A stretch of 9,784 bases of DNA from Acidobacteriota bacterium (GTDB lineage: Bacteria > Acidobacteriota > Terriglobia > Terriglobales > Acidobacteriaceae), in the NCBI GenBank assembly GCA_021841795.1, contig JAKCDN010000086.1:1-9784 (forward strand), written 5' to 3'. Positions 1-6,399 of this stretch are shown here, one piece after another. How positions within the stretch are numbered: position 1 is the stretch's first letter; each line of letters opens with the position of its first letter. The position numbers and the translations under genes are program-made. The notes under the pieces were generated by a model. That model saw only the letters and a program-made list of their open reading frames with translations. It was not told the origin of the DNA and searched no databases.

Positions 1-1109
1 ATCCCGACGCCGGCGCGCGCGGCCGGCTCACCATCTCCTGCCGCTCGCTCTCTGATCCCGTGGCCCGCTACGAGATCGTCAAGACCATGCGCGCCAGCTC
101 CCTTGTGCTTGGGCCGCTGGTCGCGCGCACCGGCCAGGCGCGTGTCGCCATGCCCGGCGGCTGCGCCATCGGCGGCCGGCCCATCGATCTCCACATCAAA
201 GGCCTGGAGAAAATGGGCGCCACCATCCTCCAGCAGCACGGCTATCTTGAAGCCCGCGCCCCGCGCCTGCGCGGAGCCCACATCGTCTTTGACCGCATCA
301 CCGTCACCGGCACTGAGGATCTGCTCATGGCCGCGGTGCTCGCTGAAGGCGATACCGTACTCGAAAACTGCGCCCGCGAGCCCGAGGTCGTCGATCTCGC
401 CGCTCTCCTCATCGCCATGGGCGCGCGCATCGACGGCGCCGGCACCTCTACCATCCGCGTCCACGGAGTCGCCGCCCTCCACGGCGCCGGCTATCGCATC
501 AATCCCGACCGCATTGAGGCGGGCACGCTGCTCATCGCCGGCGCCATCACCGGCGGCGATCTGGTTGTCACCAACTGCTGCGTCGATCATCTCGGCGCCG
601 TCATCGCCAAACTTACTGAGGCCGGCGCACGGGTCCGGATCCTCGCCCCTGACACTGTTCGCGTCCAGGGCGGCGGACCGCTCCTCGCCGCCGACATCTC
701 TACCGAGGAGTATCCCGGCTTTCCCACCGACATGCAGGCCCAGTACATGGCCCTCGCTACCCAGGCTCAAGGCGTCAGCCAGGTCCGCGAAAACATCTTC
801 GAGAATCGCTTCATGCACGTCCAGGAGTTGGTCCGCATGGGCGCCGGCATCAAGGTTGATGGAAACACCGCTACTGTGCGCGGACCCGCTCGCCTCTCCT
901 CCGCCGCGGTCATGTGTTCCGACCTTCGCGCCTCGGCCTCGCTGGTCCTGGCCGCGCTCGTCGCCGATGGCGAGTCCGTCATCGACCGCGTCTACCACAT
1001 GGATCGCGGCTACGAGCGCATCGAAGAAAAACTCCGCAGCGTCGGCGCCCAGATCCAGCGTCTCGGCAACGTCTTCCCGCCGCGCGATGACCAGCCGCCG
1101 GCGGCCTGA
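1..1109 (+). CDS. murA: UDP-N-acetylglucosamine 1-carboxyvinyltransferase, 5'-truncated by window edge
   Basis: This enzyme transfers the enolpyruvyl group of phosphoenolpyruvate to UDP-GlcNAc, the first committed cytoplasmic step of peptidoglycan synthesis. The reading frame is open from the left edge (first full codon at base 3), so the GTG at 60 is not the start. By comparison with the roughly 420-residue E. coli enzyme, about 75 N-terminal residues, including the conserved active-site Lys, lie outside the window. Visible family signatures are KTMRAS, then [14 protein letters not shown] with the catalytic Cys codon at 162-164, the FPTDMQAQ segment carrying the catalytic Asp (about 723-746), [17 protein letters not shown], and the C-terminal [11 protein letters not shown] with its conserved Arg. 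Nothing looks broken. The frame ends in TGA at 1107-1109 and faces mrp, with a hairpin terminator in the 97-base gap. Identification is very secure; only the N-terminus and upstream context are unseen. Confidence 0.97.
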   Translation, partial: PDAGARGRLTISCRSLSDPVARYEIVKTMRASSLVLGPLVARTGQARVAMPGGCAIGGRPIDLHIKGLEKMGATILQQHGYLEARAPRLRGAHIVFDRITVTGTEDLLMAAVLAEGDTVLENCAREPEVVDLAALLIAMGARIDGAGTSTIRVHGVAALHGAGYRINPDRIEAGTLLIAGAITGGDLVVTNCCVDHLGAVIAKLTEAGARVRILAPDTVRVQGGGPLLAADISTEEYPGFPTDMQAQYMALATQAQGVSQVRENIFENRFMHVQELVRMGAGIKVDGNTATVRGPARLSSAAVMCSDLRASASLVLAALVADGESVIDRVYHMDRGYERIEEKLRSVGAQIQRLGNVFPPRDDQPPAA

Positions 1110-1158
1110 AGCCTCTTATCTTCGCTGCATCCCTGTGCCGCCGCGCCCCGCCTGCATG

Positions 1159-1186
1159 AAAAGAGCGGGGCCGAAGCCCCGCTCTT
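1159..1186 (-). terminator. Intrinsic terminator of mrp (UUCG hairpin), possibly bidirectional
   Basis: A perfect 11-bp inverted repeat, bases 1161-1171 against 1176-1186, encloses a 4-base loop. Read on the minus strand the loop is TTCG closed by C-G, the very stable UUCG tetraloop, and the stem runs into TTTT. It starts about 20 bases past the mrp stop codon. On the plus strand the loop is CGAA and there is no good U-run, so it mainly serves mrp, although it may also slow transcripts leaving murA. Confidence 0.82.
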
Positions 1187-1206
1187 CACCGTCCACCGCT
1201 GACCGT

Positions 1207-2037
1207 TTACTGGATCTCAATCACATCCGTTGCCGCCGCGGCTGACGCCTCGGCCTGCTCCATCAGCTTTTCTGCCACCGCGTAGAACGGAGCGGCCTGC
1301 GGGCTCTTCGGCCCCGCCAGCGCCACCGGCAATCCCCGGTCCCCGCCCTCGCGGATCGCCGGTACCAGCTCGATCGATCCTAGAAACGGCACTCCGAACT
1401 GCTTCGCCGTGCGCTCCGCGCCCCCGCGCGAGAAAATGTCGATCTCGTGGTGGCAGTGCGGGCAGGTAAAGTGGCTCATGTTCTCCACCATCCCCAGCAC
1501 GTCCACATTCACCTGTCCAAACATCTCCAGCGCCTTGCGCGCGTCTTCCAGGCTCACGTCGCTCGGCGTCGATACCACCACCGCGCCGGTCAGAGGCACC
1601 GTCTGCACCAGCGAGATGGCCACATCCCCCGTTCCCGGCGGCAGATCCACCACCAGGTAGTCCAGCTCGCCCCAGTTCACCTGCTGCAGAAACTGCCGCA
1701 CAATCTGGTGCAGCATCGGCCCCCGCATCATCAGCGGTTTGTCCCCCGGCGAGATGTACCCGATCGAGATCGTCTTCAGACCGTGCGTCAGGTTGGGCTC
1801 GATCATATTGCCCGCGCCCACGCGCGGCTGTTGCGTTGAGCCCATCATCAGCGGAACATTCGGCCCGTATACATCGGCATCCATCAAGCCCACGCGCTTG
1901 CCCAGCTTTGAAAGCGCTATGGCCAGATTCACCGACACCGTGGTTTTGCCGACTCCGCCCTTGCCCGATCCCACTGCCACAATCTTCGCTACGCCGGGCA
2001 ACGCTACAGGGGCCGGCATGGCATGTCCATGCGCCAT
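1207..2037 (-). CDS. mrp: Mrp/ApbC-family P-loop ATPase, putative Fe-S cluster carrier
   Basis: A cytoplasmic member of the Mrp/NBP35 family, which bind ATP and carry or deliver Fe-S clusters to apo-proteins. The 276-residue product has a deviant Walker A motif GSGKGGVGKTT at residues 23-33 (with the extra signature Lys26), the switch-like MDADVYGPN at 52-60, DLPPGTGD at 131-138, and a TCPHC motif at 191-195 whose two Cys are the expected bridging cluster ligands at the dimer interface. The N-terminal MIP18 (DUF59) domain found in about 370-residue Mrp proteins is missing: only some 17 residues, His- and Ala-rich, precede the ATPase fold. The ATG at 2037 is supported by AAGAGGAG at 2047-2054, 9 bases upstream. 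It lies 170 bases downstream of the thioesterase on the same strand and ends just before a strong terminator. Family assignment is secure; the client proteins are unknown. Confidence 0.95.
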   Translation of the reverse strand: MAHGHAMPAPVALPGVAKIVAVGSGKGGVGKTTVSVNLAIALSKLGKRVGLMDADVYGPNVPLMMGSTQQPRVGAGNMIEPNLTHGLKTISIGYISPGDKPLMMRGPMLHQIVRQFLQQVNWGELDYLVVDLPPGTGDVAISLVQTVPLTGAVVVSTPSDVSLEDARKALEMFGQVNVDVLGMVENMSHFTCPHCHHEIDIFSRGGAERTAKQFGVPFLGSIELVPAIREGGDRGLPVALAGPKSPQAAPFYAVAEKLMEQAEASAAAATDVIEIQ

Positions 2038-2207
2038 ATTGGAACACTCCTCTTTGATTTCTTACGGGAGCTCGCAAGCCCCTGAAGGCACTCGTCGGCT
2101 AGCGCAAGCAGTGGCCCCGCGCGCGCAATCGCCGCGCCGGAAAGGCCTGTTTAAATCTTACAGGAGCCCATCTCGGCATGCCGCGCCCCTCTGCGCTCCG
2201 CCCGATT

Positions 2208-2753
2208 CTACGGCTCGATCGCTCCCGGGCCTTCCTGTGCCTGTGTCGCCCGCTTCGCCTCTTTGCGCCGTGCGTTCTCCCGCTCGCGGTGCTCCCGCCG
2301 GCGCAGGGCATCCTCGTAGCGGCGGTGCTCGTCCGGCGTCTCCGGCCGCAGTTGCGGCGCCTTCTGCACGCGCCCGTGCTCGTCGACGGCGACAAACACC
2401 AGGTACGCGCTGGCCACATGCGATATCGCTCCCGTCCGCGTATTCTCCGCCCACACCTTTACGCCCACCTCCATCGAGCTGGTAAACGCCCGGTTGACGC
2501 TCGACTTGAGCGTAACCAGGTCGCCCAGGCGCACCGGCTGGATAAAGTCGATGTGGTCCATCGATGCCGTCACCACGTGCGTGCGCGCGTGACGGTACGC
2601 CGCCATGGCCCCCGTCAGGTCGATAAAGTGCATCAGTCGCCCGCCCAGCAGGTTGCCCAGCATGTTGGTGTCGTTCGGCAGCACAATCTCCGTCATCTCC
2701 GATTGCGTGCTTGCCACGGTTCGCACTGCGGGATAATTCTGTTCGTTGCTCAT
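2208..2753 (-). CDS. Acyl-CoA thioesterase, hotdog fold (YciA/YkhA/BACH type)
   Basis: Predicted to hydrolyse acyl-CoA thioesters to free acid and CoA in the cytoplasm. The 181-residue protein carries the acyl-CoA hydrolase signature at residues 26-50: the Pro-Asn-Asp-Thr-Asn start, then NLLGGRLMHFIDLTG, with the central hotdog helix and the conserved Asp45. It continues with the second-strand pattern MDHIDFIQPVRLGDLV (65-80) and the family's SHVASAYLVFVAVD strand (111-124). From about residue 138 to the end runs a 44-residue tail very rich in Arg and Glu, predicted to be helical and solvent exposed, beyond the compact single hotdog domain. The start at 2753 has GGAGG at 2758-2762, only 4 bases away but acceptable. 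It diverges from the TPR gene and is followed on its own strand by mrp. The substrate chain length cannot be read from the sequence. Confidence 0.9.
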   Translation of the reverse strand: MSNEQNYPAVRTVASTQSEMTEIVLPNDTNMLGNLLGGRLMHFIDLTGAMAAYRHARTHVVTASMDHIDFIQPVRLGDLVTLKSSVNRAFTSSMEVGVKVWAENTRTGAISHVASAYLVFVAVDEHGRVQKAPQLRPETPDEHRRYEDALRRREHRERENARRKEAKRATQAQEGPGAIEP

Positions 2754-2938
2754 CCTGCCTCCACTTTAATTCTCCGGTTTCCTCGCCGTGCGCGTCGAAG
2801 TCAAGCTACAATAGAGTTCATAGTAGAGTACGGCTGCTGGCTGGGTCGTTGCTTCTTGATTCAGTTTCGGAAATCCCTGCCAAAACCGCAAATCTACCGC
2901 GGCCCGTTCGAACTACGTTCCGGCCCAACCCAGGTACG
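2754..2938. promoter_or_regulatory. Divergent intergenic region with weak promoter-like hexamers
   Basis: This 185-base gap separates the divergent thioesterase and TPR genes and must hold at least one promoter. For the TPR gene the best -10 match is TACAAT at 2807-2812, but no good -35 box sits 17 bases before it. For the thioesterase a minus-strand TTGACT (2799-2804) resembles a -35 box, but no matching -10 box lies at the right distance. Both are suggestions only. Lower GC than the flanking genes is consistent with a regulatory stretch. Confidence 0.25.
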
Positions 2939-3250
2939 ATGGACAAAATCGCAGGCCTGAAAGAAATTCTTGCTCTTGACCCCAGAAACAGCTTCGCCCG
3001 CTATGGCATCGCCATGGAACTGGCGAATCGCGGTGAAGTTGCCGCTGCGTTAAAGGAATTTGACACGCTTCTCGCCAACGACCCCGACTACACCGCCGCC
3101 TATTTCATGTCGGCGCAGACCCTGGTCGGCGCGGGACGCGCGTCTGAAGCCATTGCACGGCTGAAGGCCGGCATCGGCTGCGCTGCGCGCAGCGGAAATA
3201 GCCACGCCCTCAGTGAGATGCAGGCCATGCTCGACGGGCTCGACGCCTAG
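2939..3250 (+). CDS. Small tetratricopeptide-repeat (TPR) protein
   Basis: A 103-residue soluble protein made almost wholly of TPR helices. Residues 17-50 form one repeat, with the hallmark small residues in FARYGIAMELANRG and the ALKEFDTLLANDP turn. Residues 51-84 form a second (AAYFMSAQTLVGAGRASEAIARLKAGI). A short helix (90-103) caps the C-terminus, and the first 16 residues (ending LALDPRN) look like the tail of a preceding repeat. There is no signal peptide or membrane segment. I chose the ATG at 2939 because the TPR pattern begins right there; the frame stays open upstream to 2711, but that part is compositionally random and overlaps the thioesterase start region. The upstream SD is weak (AGG at 2932-2934). 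Such proteins mediate protein-protein contacts; the partner is unknown. The next gene, a glycosyltransferase, starts 128 bases on. Confidence 0.82.
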   Translation: MDKIAGLKEILALDPRNSFARYGIAMELANRGEVAAALKEFDTLLANDPDYTAAYFMSAQTLVGAGRASEAIARLKAGIGCAARSGNSHALSEMQAMLDGLDA

Positions 3251-3378
3251 CACGCTCGCGTCGCGCTCTGCTCTTTCGTCTTCGAGCGCCGCCACTCGGG
3301 CTGGGTTCTTCATGCCGCTCGGTAGTGTCCTCGGATCTCGGTAACTTCGCCCGATCGAAATGCATCTAAGGGGGCAAG

Positions 3379-4383
3379 ATGGCAAAATATTCGATTGTTG
3401 TGCCATTCCATAACGAAGAAGAGAATGTCACCGTCCTGTACGCGCGCTTGAAGCAGGTGATGGAACAGGTCGGCGACCCCTTCGAGCTGGTCTTCGTCGA
3501 TGACGGTTCCAGCGACCGCACCTACAAGCTCCTTGAAGAAATTGCCGCCGTTGACAGCCGCGTGCTCGTCGTCAAATTGCGCCGCAACTTCGGCCAGACC
3601 TCCGCTCTCGCTGCCGGCTTCGATCACGCCTCCGGTGAGTTTGTTCTGGCCATGGACGGCGATCTGCAGCACGATCCCAACGATATTCCCGCTTTTCTTG
3701 AAAAGCTCGACGAGGGCTACGACGTCGTTTCCGGCTGGCGCAAAATCCGCATTGATAATCTCATCCTCCGCCGTATCCCGTCCGCCTGCGCCAACTGGCT
3801 CATGGCCCGGCTGTCCGGCGTCAACATCCACGACTTCGGCACCACCTTCAAGGCCTATCGCCGCGATCTCATCCAGAGCATCCCCCTCTATGGCGAGATG
3901 CACCGCTTTATCCCCGCCCTTGCCAGTTGGTACGGCGCGTCGATCTGCGAGATCCCGATCCAGAATGTCAATCGCACCCGCGGCAAGAGCCATTATGGGA
4001 TCGGGCGCACCTTCCGCGTCTTCTTTGACCTCGTCACCATCCGTTTCCTGCTCCGCTACATGAGCAGGCCCCTTCATTTCTTTGGCGGCTTCGGTTTTCT
4101 CGGCATGTTCGGCGGAAGCGTCATGGCGGTCGTCCTGCTGGTCTCCAAGCTCCTGCATCCGGGCAGAAATCTCCTCCTCGATCATGGCCCGATGTTCGTC
4201 ATCGCCTCGGTCCTCATCGTGGCCGGCATTCAGTTGTTGGCCATTGGCCTGCTTGGCGAGTTGCAGGTCCGCCACTATTACAGCAGCCAGCGTACGGCCT
4301 CCTACACCGTTGATCGGCTGGTCCGTCTCGTCTCCAGCGACGAGCAGAATCTGCTTTCCGGCCGGCACGAAGAACTCCTCTAA
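3379..4383 (+). CDS. Family 2 glycosyltransferase, polyprenyl-phosphate sugar transferase type (DPM1/GtrB/ArnC-like)
   Basis: Predicted to transfer a sugar from a nucleotide donor to a polyprenyl phosphate at the inner face of the cytoplasmic membrane. In the 334-residue product, residues 1-230 form the GT-A domain: VVPFHNEEENV (7-17), DDGSSDRT (41-48) for nucleotide binding, RRNFGQTSALAAGFDHA (68-84), and DGDLQHDP (93-100), whose DGD is the metal-binding DXD motif. NRTRGKSHYG (198-207) matches the conserved R-x-x-G-x-S-K/H-Y-like loop of this group. Two hydrophobic segments follow, about 235-257 and 270-296, then a cytoplasmic tail; this two-helix C-terminus is usual for GtrB/ArnC relatives. 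The ATG at 3379 has the strong SD AAGGGGG at 3368-3374. A 12-bp stem-loop follows the stop codon directly. Donor sugar and pathway (surface polysaccharide or lipid modification) cannot be told; no other glycan gene is adjacent. Confidence 0.93.
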   Translation: MAKYSIVVPFHNEEENVTVLYARLKQVMEQVGDPFELVFVDDGSSDRTYKLLEEIAAVDSRVLVVKLRRNFGQTSALAAGFDHASGEFVLAMDGDLQHDPNDIPAFLEKLDEGYDVVSGWRKIRIDNLILRRIPSACANWLMARLSGVNIHDFGTTFKAYRRDLIQSIPLYGEMHRFIPALASWYGASICEIPIQNVNRTRGKSHYGIGRTFRVFFDLVTIRFLLRYMSRPLHFFGGFGFLGMFGGSVMAVVLLVSKLLHPGRNLLLDHGPMFVIASVLIVAGIQLLAIGLLGELQVRHYYSSQRTASYTVDRLVRLVSSDEQNLLSGRHEELL

Positions 4384-4429
4384 GCGGTATCGACACCTGG
4401 CGCCGGCCGTTGCTGGATGTCGATACTGC
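4384..4429 (+). repeat. Long-stem inverted repeat immediately after the glycosyltransferase stop
   Basis: Bases 4384-4395 pair with 4418-4429 to give a 12-bp stem (core GTATCGACA/TGTCGATAC, one G-U pair on RNA) around a 22-base GC-rich interior. The left arm starts at the first base after the TAA. No U-run follows, so it is not a textbook intrinsic terminator. It may stabilise the 3' end of the transcript, assist factor-dependent termination, or act as a protein-binding dyad for the next gene. Confidence 0.6.
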
Positions 4430-4581
4430 CTGTCCCCAGCCATCCCGAAAGCCGCTGGAAGCCCGCAATTTGCAGGGGGCCTCTGCCGGCCCGCAGGCGC
4501 GGTTTTCACCGCCCTGCGCCATCCGGCCTTCATCTCCCGTCTTGCTTTCGCCTGCCCTATGGGTTCATCCTTATCCCAGCC

Positions 4582-5550
4582 ATGAAAGCCATGCAGTTTC
4601 ATTCCTCCGGTGGGCCAGAGGTTCTACAGCTTGCCGATCTTCCCATCCCCGAGCCTGGGCAGGGACAGGTTCTCATCCGGGTTGAAGCCGTCGGCGTCAA
4701 CTTCATTGAGATCTACTTCCGCAAAGGTATCTATAAGACCTCGCTGCCCGCCACTCCCGGCAGTGAGGCTGCGGGAACAATTGAGGAGCTCGGTCCCGGC
4801 GTCACCGGCTTCGCCGTCGGCGACGCGGTGGTCTCGACCAGTGTCATCGGCAGTTACGCCGAGTATGCGCTGGTCCCCGCCGCGCAGCTCATCCGCATTC
4901 CCCCGGCTGTCACCATGGAGCAGGCCGCTGCCGTCATGCTGCAGGGCATGACCGCGCACTATCTCGCCTTCTCCACCTGGCCGCTCAAAGCCGGCGAATC
5001 GGCCCTGGTCCACGCCGGCGCGGGAGGCGTCGGTCTACTTCTCACCCAGATTGCCGCGCGCATCGGCGCTCGCGTGATCGCCACGGTTTCAACCCCCGCC
5101 AAAGCTGAGCTCGCGCGCCAGGCAGGAGCCTCCGACGTCATTCTCTATACCGAAAAGGACTTCGCCGAGGAGGTCCGGCGCCTCACCGGCGGCAAAGGCG
5201 TTGACGTCGTCTACGACTCCGTCGGCAAAACCACCTTCGACAAAAGCCTCAGCTGCCTCCGGCCGCGGGGATTGCTGGCGCTCTTCGGAGCCTCCAGCGG
5301 TCCTGTGCCGCTCTTTGATCTGATTCAGCTCAGCAGCAAGGGCTCGCTCTTTATCACTCGCCCCACGCTCTGGCATTACATTGCCTCCCGCGCCGAGCTC
5401 GAGTGGCGTGCCGGCCAGGTGCTCAACTGGGTCGCCAGTGGCGAGCTCCACCTTCGCATGGAGCATTCCTATCCGCTCGCTGAGGCCGCTCAGGCGCAAA
5501 TCGACATCGAAGAGCGTAAAACCACCGGCAAAGTTCTGCTCGTGCCGTAA
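4582..5550 (+). CDS. qor: NAD(P)H:quinone oxidoreductase, zinc-independent MDR family
   Basis: A cytoplasmic medium-chain reductase that uses NADPH to reduce quinones or related enones. The 322-residue product matches the E. coli quinone oxidoreductase layout (327 residues) along its whole length. The GroES-like half has MKAMQFHSSGGPEVL, VEAVGVNFIEIYFRKGIY (35-52) and PATPGSEAAG (56-65). A Rossmann half follows with the nucleotide loop HAGAGGVG (144-151), then YDSVGKTTFDKSL (211-223) and SKGSLFITRP (252-261). Catalytic zinc ligands of alcohol dehydrogenases are absent, as expected for this subgroup. I chose the ATG at 4582 because homology begins there. The frame is open back to 4417, but the preceding residues are Pro/Arg-rich and unlike the family. 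No clear SD precedes this ATG; the second ATG, three codons in, is an alternative. The gap to the preceding glycosyltransferase is 198 bases and holds the inverted repeat at 4384-4429. Confidence 0.93.
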   Translation: MKAMQFHSSGGPEVLQLADLPIPEPGQGQVLIRVEAVGVNFIEIYFRKGIYKTSLPATPGSEAAGTIEELGPGVTGFAVGDAVVSTSVIGSYAEYALVPAAQLIRIPPAVTMEQAAAVMLQGMTAHYLAFSTWPLKAGESALVHAGAGGVGLLLTQIAARIGARVIATVSTPAKAELARQAGASDVILYTEKDFAEEVRRLTGGKGVDVVYDSVGKTTFDKSLSCLRPRGLLALFGASSGPVPLFDLIQLSSKGSLFITRPTLWHYIASRAELEWRAGQVLNWVASGELHLRMEHSYPLAEAAQAQIDIEERKTTGKVLLVP

Positions 5551-5660
5551 CGGCAGGTGCCGGGGATCGGTTCCGATGCCTTGTGGCGCTGCTTCTGCGC
5601 ACTGCTTTCTATTAATGCGGCTTCAGCGCGCCGCAAAAAGCCTGGTCGCTGAAGGCGGTT

Positions 5661-6374
5661 ATGTCCATCTCCATCGCTCCCGCTGACCGCGTCTTTGTCC
5701 TTACCGGCGCCGGCATCAGCGCCGAGAGCGGCCTGCCCACCTTCCGCGCCTCTGACGGCCTCTGGGCCGGATATCGCGTCGAGGAAGTCTGCACCCCCGA
5801 GGCCTTGCGCCGCAACCCCGCGCTGGTCTGGCAGTTCTACTCCGGACGTCGCGCCGACTGCGCAAAGGCCACGCCCAATCCCGCCCACATCGCGCTCGCC
5901 CGGCTTGAAGCCCAGCTCCCCGGCCGCTACATTCTCTGCACCCAGAACGTCGACGACCTCCACGAGCGCGCCGGAAGCAGGAACCTCATTCACATGCACG
6001 GTGAGCTGGCCAAATCCCGCTGTGAGCGCGAGTGCGGCCGTCCGCCCGTTCAGGACCACGCCGTCTATGCGCGCCTCGACGAGGTTCCGCGCTGTTCCTG
6101 CGGCGGCCGCCTGCGCCCCCACATCGTCTTCTTTGGGGAGATTCCGCTCGAAATGCCCCGCATCGAGCGGGAAATCTCTCGCTGTACGCTGATGCTCGTC
6201 GTCGGCACCTCAGGCTCCGTATACCCCGCGGCCAACTTCGTTCACTGGGCCGCGCAGGCCGGAGCCCGCACCGTCTACATCGGTCCCGAATCCCCGCTCA
6301 ATGCCGACGCCTTTACCCATATCCTCGCCGGCAACGCCGGTGAGGTTCTGCCCGGCCTGTTCACCGTCGCCTGA
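5661..6374 (+). CDS. cobB: NAD-dependent protein deacylase, CobB-type sirtuin (class III)
   Basis: Removes acyl groups from protein lysines using NAD+, giving nicotinamide and O-acyl-ADP-ribose, in the cytoplasm. The 237-residue protein is a bare catalytic domain. GAGISAESGLPTFRASDGLW (16-35) binds NAD+, TQNVDDLHERAG (94-105) holds the ribose and nicotinamide residues, HMHGE (111-115) carries the catalytic His113, and GTSGSVYPAA (182-191) closes the pocket. Tyr60 and Arg63 form the YxxR pair typical of class III sirtuins (CobB, SIRT5), which bind acidic acyl groups, so desuccinylation is likely besides deacetylation. Four Cys at 121, 125, 145 and 147 form a zinc site with uneven CxxxC and CxC spacing. 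The ATG at 5661 has GAAGG 5 bases upstream; two overlapping inverted repeats precede it. It lies 110 bases after qor and ends 25 bases before the convergent receptor gene. There is no fused partner domain of the kind seen in Sir2-type defence proteins. Confidence 0.94.
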   Translation: MSISIAPADRVFVLTGAGISAESGLPTFRASDGLWAGYRVEEVCTPEALRRNPALVWQFYSGRRADCAKATPNPAHIALARLEAQLPGRYILCTQNVDDLHERAGSRNLIHMHGELAKSRCERECGRPPVQDHAVYARLDEVPRCSCGGRLRPHIVFFGEIPLEMPRIEREISRCTLMLVVGTSGSVYPAANFVHWAAQAGARTVYIGPESPLNADAFTHILAGNAGEVLPGLFTVA

Positions 6375-6399
6375 ACCGCGCCCCTGCGCTCGCTTTCGC

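Noticed and set aside
103..1245. 380-codon plus-strand frame over murA
   Set aside because: Ser/Pro/Ala-rich frame-shifted shadow of murA without recognisable motifs.
2146..2183. Short dyads CCTGT-N9-ACAGG and the palindrome CGGCATGCCG upstream of mrp
   Set aside because: Arms of five bases are expected by chance in GC-rich DNA, and no promoter boxes line up convincingly with them.
1739..2485. 248-codon plus-strand frame across mrp and the thioesterase
   Set aside because: Antisense to two secure genes; Pro/Arg/Ser-rich with no domain.
3310..4602. 430-codon open frame on the minus strand opposite the glycosyltransferase
   Set aside because: It mirrors the glycosyltransferase codons, is rich in Asp/Glu/Ala/Gly as expected of an antisense shadow in GC-rich DNA, and shows no domain. 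The plus-strand gene is certain.
5552..5580. Hairpin-like ATCGG-TT-CCGAT just after the qor stop
   Set aside because: The loop is only two bases and no U-run follows; alternative pairings compete, so termination is not supported.
5661..6374. Sir2 protein as part of a phage-defence system (Thoeris, DSR, Sir2-Argonaute or similar)
   Set aside because: The protein is a stand-alone CobB-type deacylase with intact zinc and acyl-pocket residues. No TIR, Argonaute, helicase or large fused domain is nearby.
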